Shown one piece after another: positions 11,246-22,200 of a stretch of 64,000 nt of DNA; within the stretch, counting starts at the first letter, position 1, and each line of letters starts with the position of its first letter. The notes below the pieces were generated by a model. It searched no databases. It saw only the letters and a list, made by a program, of their open reading frames with translations, and was not told the origin of the DNA. Origin of the DNA: Panorpa germanica (taxonomy: Eukaryota > Arthropoda > Insecta > Mecoptera > Panorpidae). The DNA is taken from positions 14,199,331 to 14,263,330 of the forward strand of contig OY783210.1 in the NCBI GenBank assembly GCA_963678705.1, given 5' to 3'. The position numbers and the translations under genes are program-made.

Positions 11246-11451
11246 TTAAGGTAATTTAATATGCCACATATAAAGACTGCAATCAATTTCTAGTCCTAGA
11301 TCAAAGAAGTCCGTAACTGCGAAACCGTCATTATCTACGCAGTAGTACTGCCCATTCAATTCTTGCGTCCACCTATAATTGCCCCAAGATTCACAAACTA
11401 ATGAGTGAGCTAATCCGGCTTCTTCAAAATATTTTTGATCTCTTGCGCAAT
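11246..11451 (-). CDS. Tg1 gene B exon 8 (Tg1-4, stop)
   Basis: Entered in phase 1; ends with a stop after MWHIKLP. Contains CESWGNYRW and YYCVDNDGF. The QC cysteine is replaced by QE and the CWC motif by YYC, so the domain keeps four cysteines. Confidence 0.85.
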
Positions 11452-14400
11452 CTGAAATTATAATATGTGCATTAATTTTACATTGATCTATTAAAAATAG
11501 GTAAAGCATTTAAACAAAAACGCGGAAAATGTAATGTTGGAATAGGTATCGAACTGGAAGACATAGTAGTGATGTTATAACTTTTGATAATTGTATAACT
11601 AATTATAAATATTAACTTACTGCAATCAATACTGGCTAATCGTGAACCTGATTCGGCTTGGAACGATCCAATTCGGCTTTTATCCTGCCAAGCACAGAAT
11701 ATTCTGAAAGTAATTGATACATTTTAGTATTTCTAAAATAATATAGTATGAAAATTAGGCTTAGATATTTTTAGGCTTGTTTTAAATTATGCTTATGTGT
11801 TATGGTTTTTAAATACATATTGACGATATAATCAATTAAGATGATCATTTAAAGAACCAGGTTAATTAAAAGGACAAAAAATTGAGGAAACATTTGACGT
11901 CATGTACGTGCTTACACTCCCCTCCTTATTTATTGTTGTCTTTCTTCTACAACAGAGATGAAATTACGTTAAGCTGTTAATGTTAGAAAATATGACACCA
12001 TTCGGAAAACCAACCATTCAATTTTTAAATAGTTATTTATACCTTCGTTAATTTTTTAATTTTTTTTTAAAACAGAAAACTAATGGACGTATTTTTCTAT
12101 AAAGATCTAAAATACTAAATTAAAAAAGTGGATCGTAATCCAATAAGCTAATATAGCAAATCGGATGACGGAGATAGAGACAATAATAACATAGTAAAGG
12201 AAGAGAGTCAAGAAGAAATAGTAAAGTAAGAGAGTCAAGAGGAAATAGTAAAGATAGAGCGTTTATGCTTGTAGTAGACATATGTGGAGAAGTGAAAACG
12301 AAGAGAGAAGGCAGGAAGGATAGCGAAAAGATAATAGAGGGTTTTTCGAGAGGAGACAAGGAAGACAAGAGGTGATAGATGAAGATACAGGCAATAAGGA
12401 AGGAGAAGCAGGAAACGGTGTGAATAAAGGAAGAGTAGGGGACATGAAGAGAGAGGATCAAGAATAGAAGAAACAGAAAGTACTATTCGAAGTAGTAATA
12501 GTCTAGAATAGTTTAAGTTTAGTTTTTAACTTTGAATTTATATAAAATGCATTAAGAAATATAATAATGTAGATTGTAAAGCCGAGAGGCACACAATTAA
12601 TATAATAAATAATATGGCAAATCGACTTTTCAAAATTTTTATTGCAATATGTGAATGCCTTTTTTATTTCTTTAAATATAAAAGATTGATGACACGATCT
12701 CGAGGGTTTATTTATCGTTTATAACTTCTTATCCCTTTAATGATTGAAGGGTCAAAAATGGGCTTTTAATTGTTAATATCTCCTATAATATTGTGACTAA
12801 AAAATAATTGAACATTTACAATTCTGATAGCCAATTTTATCAATTTACATAAATTAAGACATGATTAAGACAAGCCCAATCGATAAGCATAGAATTAGGA
12901 TAAGCAGTAAAATCAAAACTAAATTTTCTCAAGCCGCCTCTGTCACCAACTTAAAATTATTTAATTGTGTTTTTAGACGAAACAATTTAATTATACATAC
13001 TACCAATATATTTTTTATATATATTTTTTAAGTAACCGTGCGTCCTAGTTTACAGTCAGTTATTTTTACGCGAACCTGCTGAGTCATTGAAGACATTTAC
13101 ATATTAAATAAATTCATTTATTTATAATATTCAACCGAACAGTATTAGTTAATTATTTAAAATAGCGCACTACCGTTAATGATGGCTTTATCCTCCTAAT
13201 TAGAATTCTAATGTAATTATATATACGAGGATATATCAAAAGAAGAAAAAAACATTCTTTGAAAGAGGTGTTGTACATCTATTACCTAAAAATTTACGTC
13301 TTTTTAAGGTTTATCTAACGTAACAAAAATTAAGAAAAACATTAATAATGAACAACGTTTTGTGACCTATTGAAAAATGAAACCAGTTTTTTTACGGAAT
13401 AAAAAATCGAACACTTTTTGATATCCAAAAGTTGACAACTGTTTAAAATTTGAATTTCAGTTTTACCGCTTCCGTTAGCTCTGCGTATGACGTCACCGAA
13501 GAAATAAATATCGATATTATTTTTATTTCTTACCACAATCACAATATAAAACTTGATGAGAAAACGACTCAGATGTTAGTAGTTAGTGATACGTCACACA
13601 CAGTTTATTTTAGATATTATTATCTTCAATAATATTAGGATGACATGACAATGACATTTGATGTTCTGGTAGCTAACTTTATCAATATATAGTACAGTTT
13701 TATAGAAATTAAGACATAGGACACAAGCCCATTGCTTTGGGTAACTTTTAGACAATATAGCCAGATACTTACACTCCACTTTCAATCTGATAAGGAGCGT
13801 AGGATCCATCGTAGTCACAGAAGACACTTGTCATAGCAGCTTCCATAGTTCCGTGTTGTTTTAGAGTGTTTCTAATGACAGCCTGTCCATATTTCATGCT
13901 CTCACATTGTCTCATGTATTGGCTTCCCATTAGAGTAACATTAACTACAAAAAAGAGCGCCATTTTTAATAGAGTGTGTTTTAAGTGAGAGTAACATTTT
14001 TGTTAGTGCGTCATTTTGACTATTTGACATTCAGATTATTAATAAAATAAATATAATCAATTTATTAAGAAGAGCAGAGAGAAGAATGGAAAAGTGTGAA
14101 CATGGAGTCGAGCAATTGGGGCAGGGAGATACAGCAATAAGAAAGGATGTCGAAAGTAGACGAAGGTAAATACAATGAGATGTACAAGAGAATTTGGGAG
14201 AGCGAAGAACTAGGTTATATCAAGGTGAATAGCAAGATTTAGAAAGGGAAAGGACTGATAGAAAGTTATTTAGAAGAGAAGGATAACAGGTATTGGGAAG
14301 AAATTGAGGGAATGGTCTGCAGAACGTGTAACTGAGAAAGGGAGACGTTGGATGGATATAATGGGGAAATGCGAGTTGAGGACTGTCAGTGAAAAGAAGG

Positions 14401-14543
14401 TAAAGAAGGCAGAGGTGCAGTGAAGAATTAGGTAAAAGAAGGAGAAATATGGATTCATAAATACTTCTAAGTTAGTTTAATGAAACGTAAACAATTATGT
14501 AATGTGAGAAGAATGAAAAACCCAAGGGCACACACTGAAGAAT

Positions 14544-14641
<98 letters not shown>

Positions 14642-17600
14642 CAATTTATAACACAATTCTCTCAAAAAGCCAAATTTTATAAGTTTTGTTACTATTTCTT
14701 TCTGCTTCCTTAAACTTAGCAAGCAAGACTATCTTAATATAGTCGTTTCTCCTATGTGGCACATCCCTAAAAGTTCTAGCTTTAGAAAATATACAAGTAG
14801 CCATCCATCATTTAAGTAAATTACAATATTACATTAGATCAGTTAATAAAGTAAAGAAAGAATAATCTTGAATTTTTGGAAAACTGTAGACAATATTTCA
14901 AAATCACTTACAGCACGGTAAATTAAGCATCATAGTCTCTGGAACCACTATACTGCCTTTAATTGGAAGCCCCGTGTGTTCTTCAGCGCACCAGCAAACA
15001 CCAGAGTCACATTGCAGTTCTTCGAATCCTCCGGCACTGTTACAATGTAACGTGACGTCATTACGGGGGTTGGTTTCGTCATTCTCCAGTTCCCACCGTT
15101 TTCGACTGCAGGCTAGATAATGAACATGAAATACGTCAGCTGCTTTGTGTAATGTAATAATAACAGGTGACACATTTTTAATTCATTTTTAAATAATTTT
15201 ACCACAAGACATTTCTTCGGCTTCTCTCCACCACGACCAACCGAAGATTCGGTTTCCTTTTGCATCCGAACAGAAACATCTGAAAATTTAAATTTCTGGA
15301 TAAAAAGTATAAACACAAAATATGTGCTGCTTTAAGGTTGTAAGTAAGATCAAAACGATAAAAAAGAAGCATATTTTCGATAATGTTTTTTGACGACACA
15401 GTTAACATATATTTATTTCTATAAATACTACATGATAAAATGACATTTGAAGAATACTTCGTAAAATTTTTATAAATAAATATCAAGAAATGAGTTAATG
15501 ACAGCCGCTGACGTCACAAAAAAAGTAACATTCCGGTGACATCACTGGATTTTCTGAATTCGAAAAACCAAAATGATTTTACTAGTTGATAAGTTTCTGC
15601 AGGCAACGCTGTCGATTTTTTTTATTGATTTTTTAATTTTTTACAGCACTTGAAAGTTAAATTACGAATTTTTCATGAAAAAATCAGAAACTTTGTTATT
15701 TTAAAATATTTTAAAATAAAACAAATAAAAATACTTGACAGCGTTACCTTGGCATTTATGTGTGCAAAATTTCAAAAGAATCGGTCCAGTAAATTTTTAG
15801 CTAGAAAGGGCACCGACTTTGAAAAAGCTATGTGTGAGAAGAACGCATTTAAAAGTTTCAAAGTAAGAAGAACCAGACCAGAAAGGTGAAGACCTAAAAC
15901 TCTATATTTCAGACAGTTTTACTCCAATCGATTTCAAATTTTCACACAAAAACTTAATATGTTATACATTAATATAAATAAATTTAAAAAAATGAAAAAA
16001 AAAAAGTTGGAACTTTACTCCAGTGCCTTAAATCAGTGCCGGATCTACCTGTTTGTAGGACTGGCCCAATTATCTTTTTTCAATTATGTGAGAGGTAAAA
16101 AATTAAAGTTTCGCGCCAAGAAAATATATGGTACACAGTCACAATTTCGTGCAAGACACGAAAACTTACAAAGACAACTGAGAAACACTTAACATCAAAG
16201 GACAAGGAGAGTTTCTCATCGTGACATACCTCATGAACAAGTTATAAAAGGACAATAAAGAAAAGTAAAATAACAAACGTTCTCTGCTCCATTAAATAAA
16301 AGAGTTAATCAGTACTGACCTCCCTGATAATTTCTCTCCCTTGCATTGTACAGCTGCGTATTCTCCCTCTTCCGTACATGTTGGTTTACTCTTCCACTCA
16401 ACTTTTTGAGCACCTGCATCAGTAGTGGGAGGGTTCACCCAATTTGCCAACACTTCATCGATTCGGTTTACGTATAAACAGTCATCTAACCAGAACACCA
16501 TCTAGTGTTATTGAGATTCCAGAAACAAGAGATTTATTTAATGTATTTTATTTACCTTTGTTCAATTGACAGATCTTAGACTTATCACAGAGTAACCCTG
16601 GAGCGCAAGGAGCTTTAGCTGTACACATAACATCTATTCCATCGTTATCGACTTCTCCGTACTCTTAAAAGTAATTAATTGTATTTAAGTTTTACATATG
16701 CCTCAAAGTTATACGTAGAATAATTGAAAAATTCTTTAATGATTTAAGCCGTTCTAGAGGAGGAGTAAATAGACTTTTTTGGAAATGTTTTTAGCGAAAT
16801 AATGAAATAAGTCGTAAGTCTGTTCACAGAACTTTACTTTAGGGTCCTTGGCTTACGCGAATTTGGAGTAACACAGATTTTCAAAAGTGAAATAATGTTT
16901 AAAAATACTTCACAATGCATAGAATTAAAAAATAACTATTATTATTGTCCAAATTATGATAGTTCGGCGACGAATTATACTTAAAAGAGGTTATAAGAGC
17001 GGTATAAGTCTATAATACGATAATGAATTTTATCTTATTCGTTTCTCTATACATTATAGAAAAATAAGTGAGTCAGTTCAACTATAATCAGAATCAAAAG
17101 TAATCATTATAAAACTCCAGCCCACCCGTACAAAATTAATATTAAATCTGACGATAGATGTCAATGTGGTGAAGAAGGAACTTTGGATCATATTATATTT
17201 GAATGCATAAATTATAGTTTAGAAAGATCATGATTGAATAGTAATATATTAGATGTGATTAAAACTTTTCCTGTTAATACTAAAATTACCAAATACCAAA
17301 ATTAATTAGTGAATTATTGAAATATTTCGAAATGTGTAAAATTGAATTATAAATTATAAAAGAAGTATAAAAAATGTTTGATGGTGACTATGACGAAAGA
17401 AAGTCAAGGCAAATAAATAAATATAAAAAAAAAATAAAATAAGTGAGTCAGTGCTTTTTAGTTATATCGGCACTTTATACCCCACAACTTGTTTTTAACT
17501 ATGAGTCGCTGCCGAACTCTCGTAATTTGAACTACACTACTATTTACTATATAGAAGTTAAAAACTATATTACTATTAAATAAGAATACAAAATATTGTT

Positions 17601-18157
17601 TTTGCTGCGATTCGTAACATTTCTTTCAGAGCATTTCACTGTTATCACAATTTTTCAGATGCGGATTAATTTGAAATTAATCCTTATCCGATATTAGTAC
17701 TATCAACGACAACCTCCTGTTAATTTAAACAGTTTTTATGTTGTCAAAGAAATGTAAAATGGATGAAATTGAAGTTTAAATTCACATATTCATTAAATAA
17801 CGACACCTTAAAAACTGTTAATATTTGAGTTAATATATAGTTCAATTTACTAGAATACGGCATTAGTCACGATCGATCTTTAGTAAATTGAACTATACAT
17901 AAATTTAAAGAATAATAGTAATATTAATTTCAATACTTACGAATTCTTGCTTCACATCCTGGACAACATTTACAAACTTTATTTTTATGTATCAAAAACT
18001 GACCAGCGGGGCAATCAGATTGCGTTATCCCACTAATACACCCAAAACTGGTGCCTACGCATAAATTATCGCAGGCTGCTCGGCTTTGACAATGTATAAT
18101 ACCAATAAAACTAAAACTAAAATACACAACAAATAATATTTGTGCAGATATTTCCAT
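11246..18157 (-). CDS. secreted protein with four thyroglobulin type-1-like domains (paralog B)
   Basis: Eight coding exons, all with GT-AG borders and compatible phases, join to 410 codons (409 residues): 17941-18157, 16556-16663, 16320-16485, 15203-15279, 14912-15112, 13773-13944, 11621-11703, 11246-11451. It starts at MEISAQILF, chosen over an in-frame ATG 36 bases upstream because it begins a cleaner signal peptide. After the signal comes a Cys-rich segment (CAPGLLC in exon 2), then Tg1-1 (exons 3-4, QCKG and CFC), Tg1-2 (exon 5, QCDSG and CWC), Tg1-3 (exons 6-7) and Tg1-4 (exon 8), the last two with only four cysteines. Tg1 domains commonly inhibit cysteine or aspartic proteases; predicted relatives are often named equistatin-like. 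It lies 860 bp downstream of paralog A in the same orientation. Inhibitory function is inference. Confidence 0.85.
11621..11703 (-). CDS. Tg1 gene B exon 7 (second half of Tg1-3)
   Basis: 83 bases, phase 2 in and phase 1 out. IFC stands where CWC is expected, then AWQDKSRI and a final C. The matching exon in paralog A is 20318-20403. Confidence 0.85.
12128..12605 (+). pseudogene. decayed LINE 3' end
   Basis: Purine-rich sequence, then a non-coding tail ending GGCACACAATTAATATAATAAATAATA, similar in layout to the tail at about 14050-14546. The same sequence occurs inverted at about 5726-6097. Frames are broken by stops. It lies in intron 6 of Tg1 gene B, antisense to it. The clade is not certain. 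Confidence 0.5.
12715..12885. repeat. diverged terminal piece of the ATGGGCTTGTG family
   Basis: Contains ATCCCTTTAATGATTGAAGG, TTGTTAATATCTCCTATAAT and a degenerate right end (GACAAGCCCAAT), matching the right 150 bases of full-length copies. Confidence 0.5.
13655..13733. repeat. right end of an ATGGGCTTGTG family MITE
   Basis: TATCAATATATAGTACAGTT, then AAGACATAGGACACAAGCCC and ATT, identical or nearly so to the right end of the full-length elements. The rest of this copy is not clearly visible. Confidence 0.65.
13773..13944 (-). CDS. Tg1 gene B exon 6 (first half of Tg1-3)
   Basis: 172 bases, phase 1 in and phase 2 out. Encodes QYMRQCESMKYGQAVI and FCDYDGSYAPY; the Y-x-P-x-QC cysteine of a canonical Tg1 domain is missing. 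Confidence 0.85.
14050..14546 (+). pseudogene. decayed LINE-like 3' fragment ending in (TA)n
   Basis: Purine-rich, stop-riddled sequence reading in broken frames, then a tail with AAGGGCACACACTGAAGAAT running into the (TA)n tract. The same layout as 12128-12605 suggests a related non-LTR element. In intron 5 of Tg1 gene B. Confidence 0.4.
14547..14639. repeat. (AT)n microsatellite
   Basis: About 92 bases of alternating AT with a single C interruption near 14603. It directly follows a LINE-like tail, which may have seeded it. Confidence 0.95.
14912..15112 (-). CDS. Tg1 gene B exon 5 (Tg1-2, complete)
   Basis: 201 bases, phase 1 in and out, holding a whole six-cysteine Tg1 domain: ACSRKRWELE, HCNSAGGFEELQCDSG, CWCAEEHTG and a terminal C. 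The most conserved exon against paralog A (20944-21135). Confidence 0.9.
15203..15279 (-). CDS. Tg1 gene B exon 4 (second half of Tg1-1)
   Basis: 77 bases, phase 2 in and phase 1 out. Encodes CFCSDAKGNRIFGWSWWRE; CFC replaces the usual CWC. Exactly the same length as exon 4 of paralog A. Confidence 0.9.
15352..16010. mobile_element. dispersed repeat, copy 1 of 2
   Basis: About 650 bases clearly homologous to 19573-20250 in the same orientation: AAGCATATTTTCGAT, ACATGATAAAATGACATTTG, GTTGATAAGTTTCTGCAG and TCAAAAGAATCGGTCCAGTA recur in order. It lies in intron 3 of Tg1 gene B. Open frames here are not conserved between copies, so no protein is called. Confidence 0.75.
16320..16485 (-). CDS. 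Tg1 gene B exon 3 (first half of Tg1-1)
   Basis: 166 bases, phase 1 in and phase 2 out. Encodes DCLYVNRIDE, then KPTCTEEGEYAAVQCKGE, the PxC...G-x-Y-x-x-x-QC core of Tg1. Longer than exon 3 of paralog A by 42 bases, 14 residues. Confidence 0.9.
16556..16663 (-). CDS. Tg1 gene B exon 2 (Cys-rich segment)
   Basis: 108 bases, phase 1 in and out. Encodes MCTAKAPCAPGLLCDKSK. CAPGLxC resembles the motif found in IGFBP-type domains, but similarity is short. Acceptor taken as TTTTAAG|AG. Confidence 0.8.
16966..17537. mobile_element. GTTCGGC-end MITE split by a LINE insertion
   Basis: Left (16966-17077) and right (17436-17537) parts align with the reverse complement of the 9381-9600 element. The break is an inserted LINE tail bounded by a 17-base direct repeat. 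In intron 1 of Tg1 gene B. Confidence 0.75.
17078..17435 (+). pseudogene. 5'-truncated LINE 3' end inserted in a MITE
   Basis: Short frame YKINIKSDDRCQCGEEGTLD, then HIIFEC and a stop: the CxC-x8-H-x4-C C-terminal knuckle of many non-LTR reverse transcriptases. A short A-rich tail follows. Flanked by the identical repeat AAAATAAGTGAGTCAGT (17061-17077 and 17436-17452), which is the target-site duplication. Confidence 0.75.
17941..18157 (-). CDS. Tg1 gene B exon 1 (signal peptide)
   Basis: Starts MEISAQILFVVYFSFSF; the hydrophobic core ends near GIIHC. Followed by a compact Cys-rich stretch (CDNLCVGTSFGC, CKCCPGC). Ends in phase 1 at C|GTAAGT. An in-frame upstream ATG at 18193 would add 12 residues. 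Confidence 0.8.
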
Positions 18158-18388
18158 TTTTATGAAATATGGTTTATTAACAATGAATGACATACGAGTA
18201 TGTTGAATTAAGTCTACATTTAAACGTCAATCGATAATCTGATAATATGAATTTTTAAGATTAGTTTATCACTGGATATAGTGTAGTTCACATGATTTTT
18301 TTTTAATTAGGTTGCTTACAATTTCTTTGTTTTTTATATCAACGTGATATAAATTTATTTATAACATTTTACTTATGATATTCATGCC

Positions 18389-18780
18389 AATGGGCTTGTG
18401 TCCTATGTCTTAATTTCTATAAAACTGTACTACATATTGATAAAGTGGGTTACTAGTACCTCAAATGTCCAATTATTATTTAATAACACCTTATATTTCA
18501 AGAGATATTAAAAATTAAGAAAGTAATTTTGTTACTTTAATTATTTAAGGGATTCAACGTTATAGAACATTCCAAGACATGTGACATCACGTTTTTACAA
18601 CAGAGCGTAAAAGAGATAGCATATTCAACACAGAACTCTTATACATAATACAGTTACGTCATAACATCTGTAGCGTTAAAACTACAATTCGATTTTTTAA
18701 TTGCTAAATCTCCGTCAACATTTAGATATTTATTGAAATAAAACTGCCAATGTCAAAAAATTTAAATATAACAAAAATAT
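18389..18780. mobile_element. partial ATGGGCTTGTG-family MITE (reverse)
   Basis: Begins AATGGGCTTGTGTCCTATGT and carries the full conserved end, then a diverged middle including GTAAAAGAGATAGCAT, as in the 48279-49113 element. It lies in the 860 bp between the tandem Tg1 genes, so it occupies part of the putative promoter of gene B. Confidence 0.65.
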
Positions 18781-19016
18781 ACACTTCTATTAGTTCAGCC
18801 ATTCATACATGACCATGGTACTGAAAGGGTTAATGTCTAAATTTCGAATTTGGGACCAATAGTTTCAAAGATTTACATTGGCAGTTCTTATCTAATAGTA
18901 TTTTAATATTGACATAAAGAAGAATGTCTGCTTCAATTTTAGCTAAAACACGGATTTGTTTTGCATGGAATCTATATCTGGAATACAACTAAATTAATTA
19001 ATAAAAATTAAACTAA

Positions 19017-19234
19017 TCAAATTTTGGAATCAGGTTGTCTTAAATATTTTGTGTAGGCTTCACAATCAATAACATCATCGACGTCGAATTCTTCTGTTAT
19101 AGCAAATCCATCGGTATCTACACAATAAGGTCTACCATTTTTGTGTTGTTTAGGTTTATAGTTTCCATTCGCATCACAAAGTTTCACAAATTCTAGTTTT
19201 TCATCTTCATATATTTTCGTATCTCTAGCGCAGT
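19017..19234 (-). CDS. Tg1 gene A exon 8 (Tg1-4, stop)
   Basis: 218 bases, phase 1 in. Encodes NCARDTKIYED, LCDANGNYKPKQHKNG and PYCVDTDGF, ending LRQPDSKI. QH stands for QC and PYC for CWC. Confidence 0.85.
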
Positions 19235-22200
19235 CTGAAAAATAATACAATTAAATATTTGTCTCGCTTGTATTGTATGGAATATTAATGAATTAGATAT
19301 CGGCCAATAGGTAGTGGCACTACCTCAACTTTTAAACACTTAAAACACAAATTAATAGCAATTAATATGATTCCCATCAATTGTTTAAGTTTTATTTTTA
19401 TTTTTTTAGTTCTCCTCCATATGGTTTACTTTTAATTTTAGTTTTAGATTTACTTTTTGGTTGCATAAGTCCGCGTTCCCTCTAAATGTTTAATTAGAAT
19501 TCTTCGTAATCATTCCAAGTTAACTTAAATTTTAGTTATTAGTCTCGTCTAGTAGGAATGCTAACAAATATTGCGATAAAAGAGAAGCATATTTTCGATT
19601 ATGTTTTTTTGATGACACACTTAATATATAATTATTTCTATAATTACTACATGATAAAATGACATTTGAAGAATATTTTGAGAAATTTTCATAAATAAAT
19701 ACGATATATACGTATCAAGAAATGAGGCATTGACAGCGAATCTCCGCAGACGTTACAAAAAAAAGTAACATTGCGGTGCCACTCATAACTCATCACTGGA
19801 TTTTCTGAAATCGAAAAATTAAAAAGATTTTATTAGTTGATAAGTTTCTGCAGATAACGCTGTCGAGGTTTTTATTGCTTTTTAAATTTTTACAGCACTT
19901 AAAAGTCAAAATACCGATTTTTCATGAAAAAAATCAGAAACTCTGTTATTTTAAAATACGTTTAAATTAAAGCATTTATGTAGAGAAAAAGTGTACAAAA
20001 GTTCAAAAGAATCGGTCCAGTAGATTTTGAGCTAGAGTACCGACTCTGAAAAAGCTAAGTGTGAGAAACCGCAATTAAAAGTTTCAAAGTAACACAAAAC
20101 CAGACCAGAGAGGTAAAGACTTAAAACTCTATATCTCCGACAGTTTAACTCCAATTGACTTCAAATTTTTACACAATAAACCTAATATGTTATACAATAA
20201 TATAAATAAATTTAAAAAAAAGAAGTTGAAACCTTACCCCCTTTAAAAATACTCTATACTTAAATTAAAACATACAATTAAAAGAGAAGGTGAAAATGGT
20301 TCTTTAGTGTACTTACTGCAATTTATTTTTAAAAAGTTGCCACTTCCCGCTTCAGCTTGGAAGGGTGATATTCTCGTATTGTCTTTCCAAATGCAGTATG
20401 CGCTAAAAGTTACATGAAAATCAAAATAAATATACTGTACTCTTAGACATTCGAATTTATTGATTTATAGATAATTTTTATATATAGTGTGTATCAATTG
20501 AAACTGATAATTTAATTTTTCATTAACTCTTAAATTAATTGACCATTTTTATTTAAAAAGGTTCCAAAATATTAACTTACGCAGCTTTTTCAAACTCGAT
20601 TAATCCGTATGATCCATCGTAATCGCAAAACAAGGAGGTCATCGCAGCTGTTGTACCATGTTCTTTAAGCGAATTCACAATAGCGGCCTGCGCATATTTG
20701 GCACTTTCGCACTTGCGCAAATAGTGTTTACCCACTTTAAGAGCATTATCTAAAACATTTAAAGCATTAAGAGGGTTTCACATGATATGATACGATTCCG
20801 ATAAATAGTTTGTTCATAGAAAAGTAGAATATTACTTAGTATATTCAGAAAGTCAGTCGAGAATTAATATATATGAATATCTCAAAACCCAATCACATTA
20901 AACTTAATATTACTAATATTTCAATACGGTAGATTCTACTTACAGCAAGGTAGAAGCTTCATCATTTTTTCCGGAACTACAACAGTTCCTTTTTTAGGAC
21001 TTCCAGTTTGTTCATTTGCACACCAACAAACTCCAGAGTCGCACTGTAACTCTTCAAATCCGCCAGCACTGTTACAGTGCAGAGTGACATCTAATCGACC
21101 TTGAGCTTCCAATTCTACTCTCTTACGGCTACAGGCTATAAAATAAGTTAATGGGAATTACCACAACGACAGAAAAATATATTTTTTAGTTTGCAATGTT
21201 TGTTTTACTTCGATTAATGGGCTTGTGTCCTCATTTTTTAGTGGTCGATTTTTCAATTCTTGATTGAAATTGGTGTTAATAAATGTGTATTGGCGTGTCT
21301 ATTTTATTAAATATCGAAATATTGACGGAGATATAGCAATTAAAAGTTAGAATTGTAGTTTTAGCGCTAGAAATGGTCGGCCATATTTGTATGACGTGAA
21401 ATGCATTTGTTGAGTAGGTCAGTGCTGTGGTAATGTTTTGTAGCTGTTGGTAGTCAAATAATCAAGTCAAGTCAAAGAATAATAAGTTTTTATTTTATTT
21501 AACCCTGCTAAGGCAGACATAGTATTGTAATTTGAGTGTTCCTTGAAATAGCTGTAAATAATATTTGATACTGTGATATATAAATACATATAGCACAGAT
21601 TTATATGCTGTAAGGTTGGTAACCTTACACAAGGATTGTGATGTCACATGCACTTGAAATGTGTACAACGTTGAATCCCTTTAATAATTAAAGATACAAA
21701 ATGACTTTTTTAATTGTTAATATCTCCTAACATATAAGGAGTTATTAAAAAATAATTGAACATTTGAGGTTCTAGTAACCCACTTTATCAATATATAGTA
21801 CACTTTTGTAGAAATTAAGACATAGGACACAAGCCCATTGATTTATCGAAGATCGAAAGTGTTTAATATCAGAAATGGTTTAAATCTTGACTATTTATCA
21901 ATGTCTCATTGAACAGAGATGGTATATGAAACAGATATACATTTTACGTCTTACGGGAAAAGACAAATTGAGCAATGCTTGCAATATCAATAAGAATATT
22001 TTGTATTTACCGCAAGACATATTTTCCTTCTTTCTCCACCATTGCTCTCCAAATATTCTATTTCCTTTTGCGTCTGAACAGAAACACCTGTAAAGTAAAA
22101 TTTGTGTAAATATTAACGTGTTTTATTTTCGATTTGGTTGTATCTGTAGATACATAAATAACGTAATATGAATATAAACGTAAACATGTATTTTGGGTGG

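Noticed and set aside
15650-16192. Two adjacent plus frames (79 and 77 codons)
   Set aside because: They fall in a dispersed repeat whose second copy (19573-20250) does not keep the frames open.
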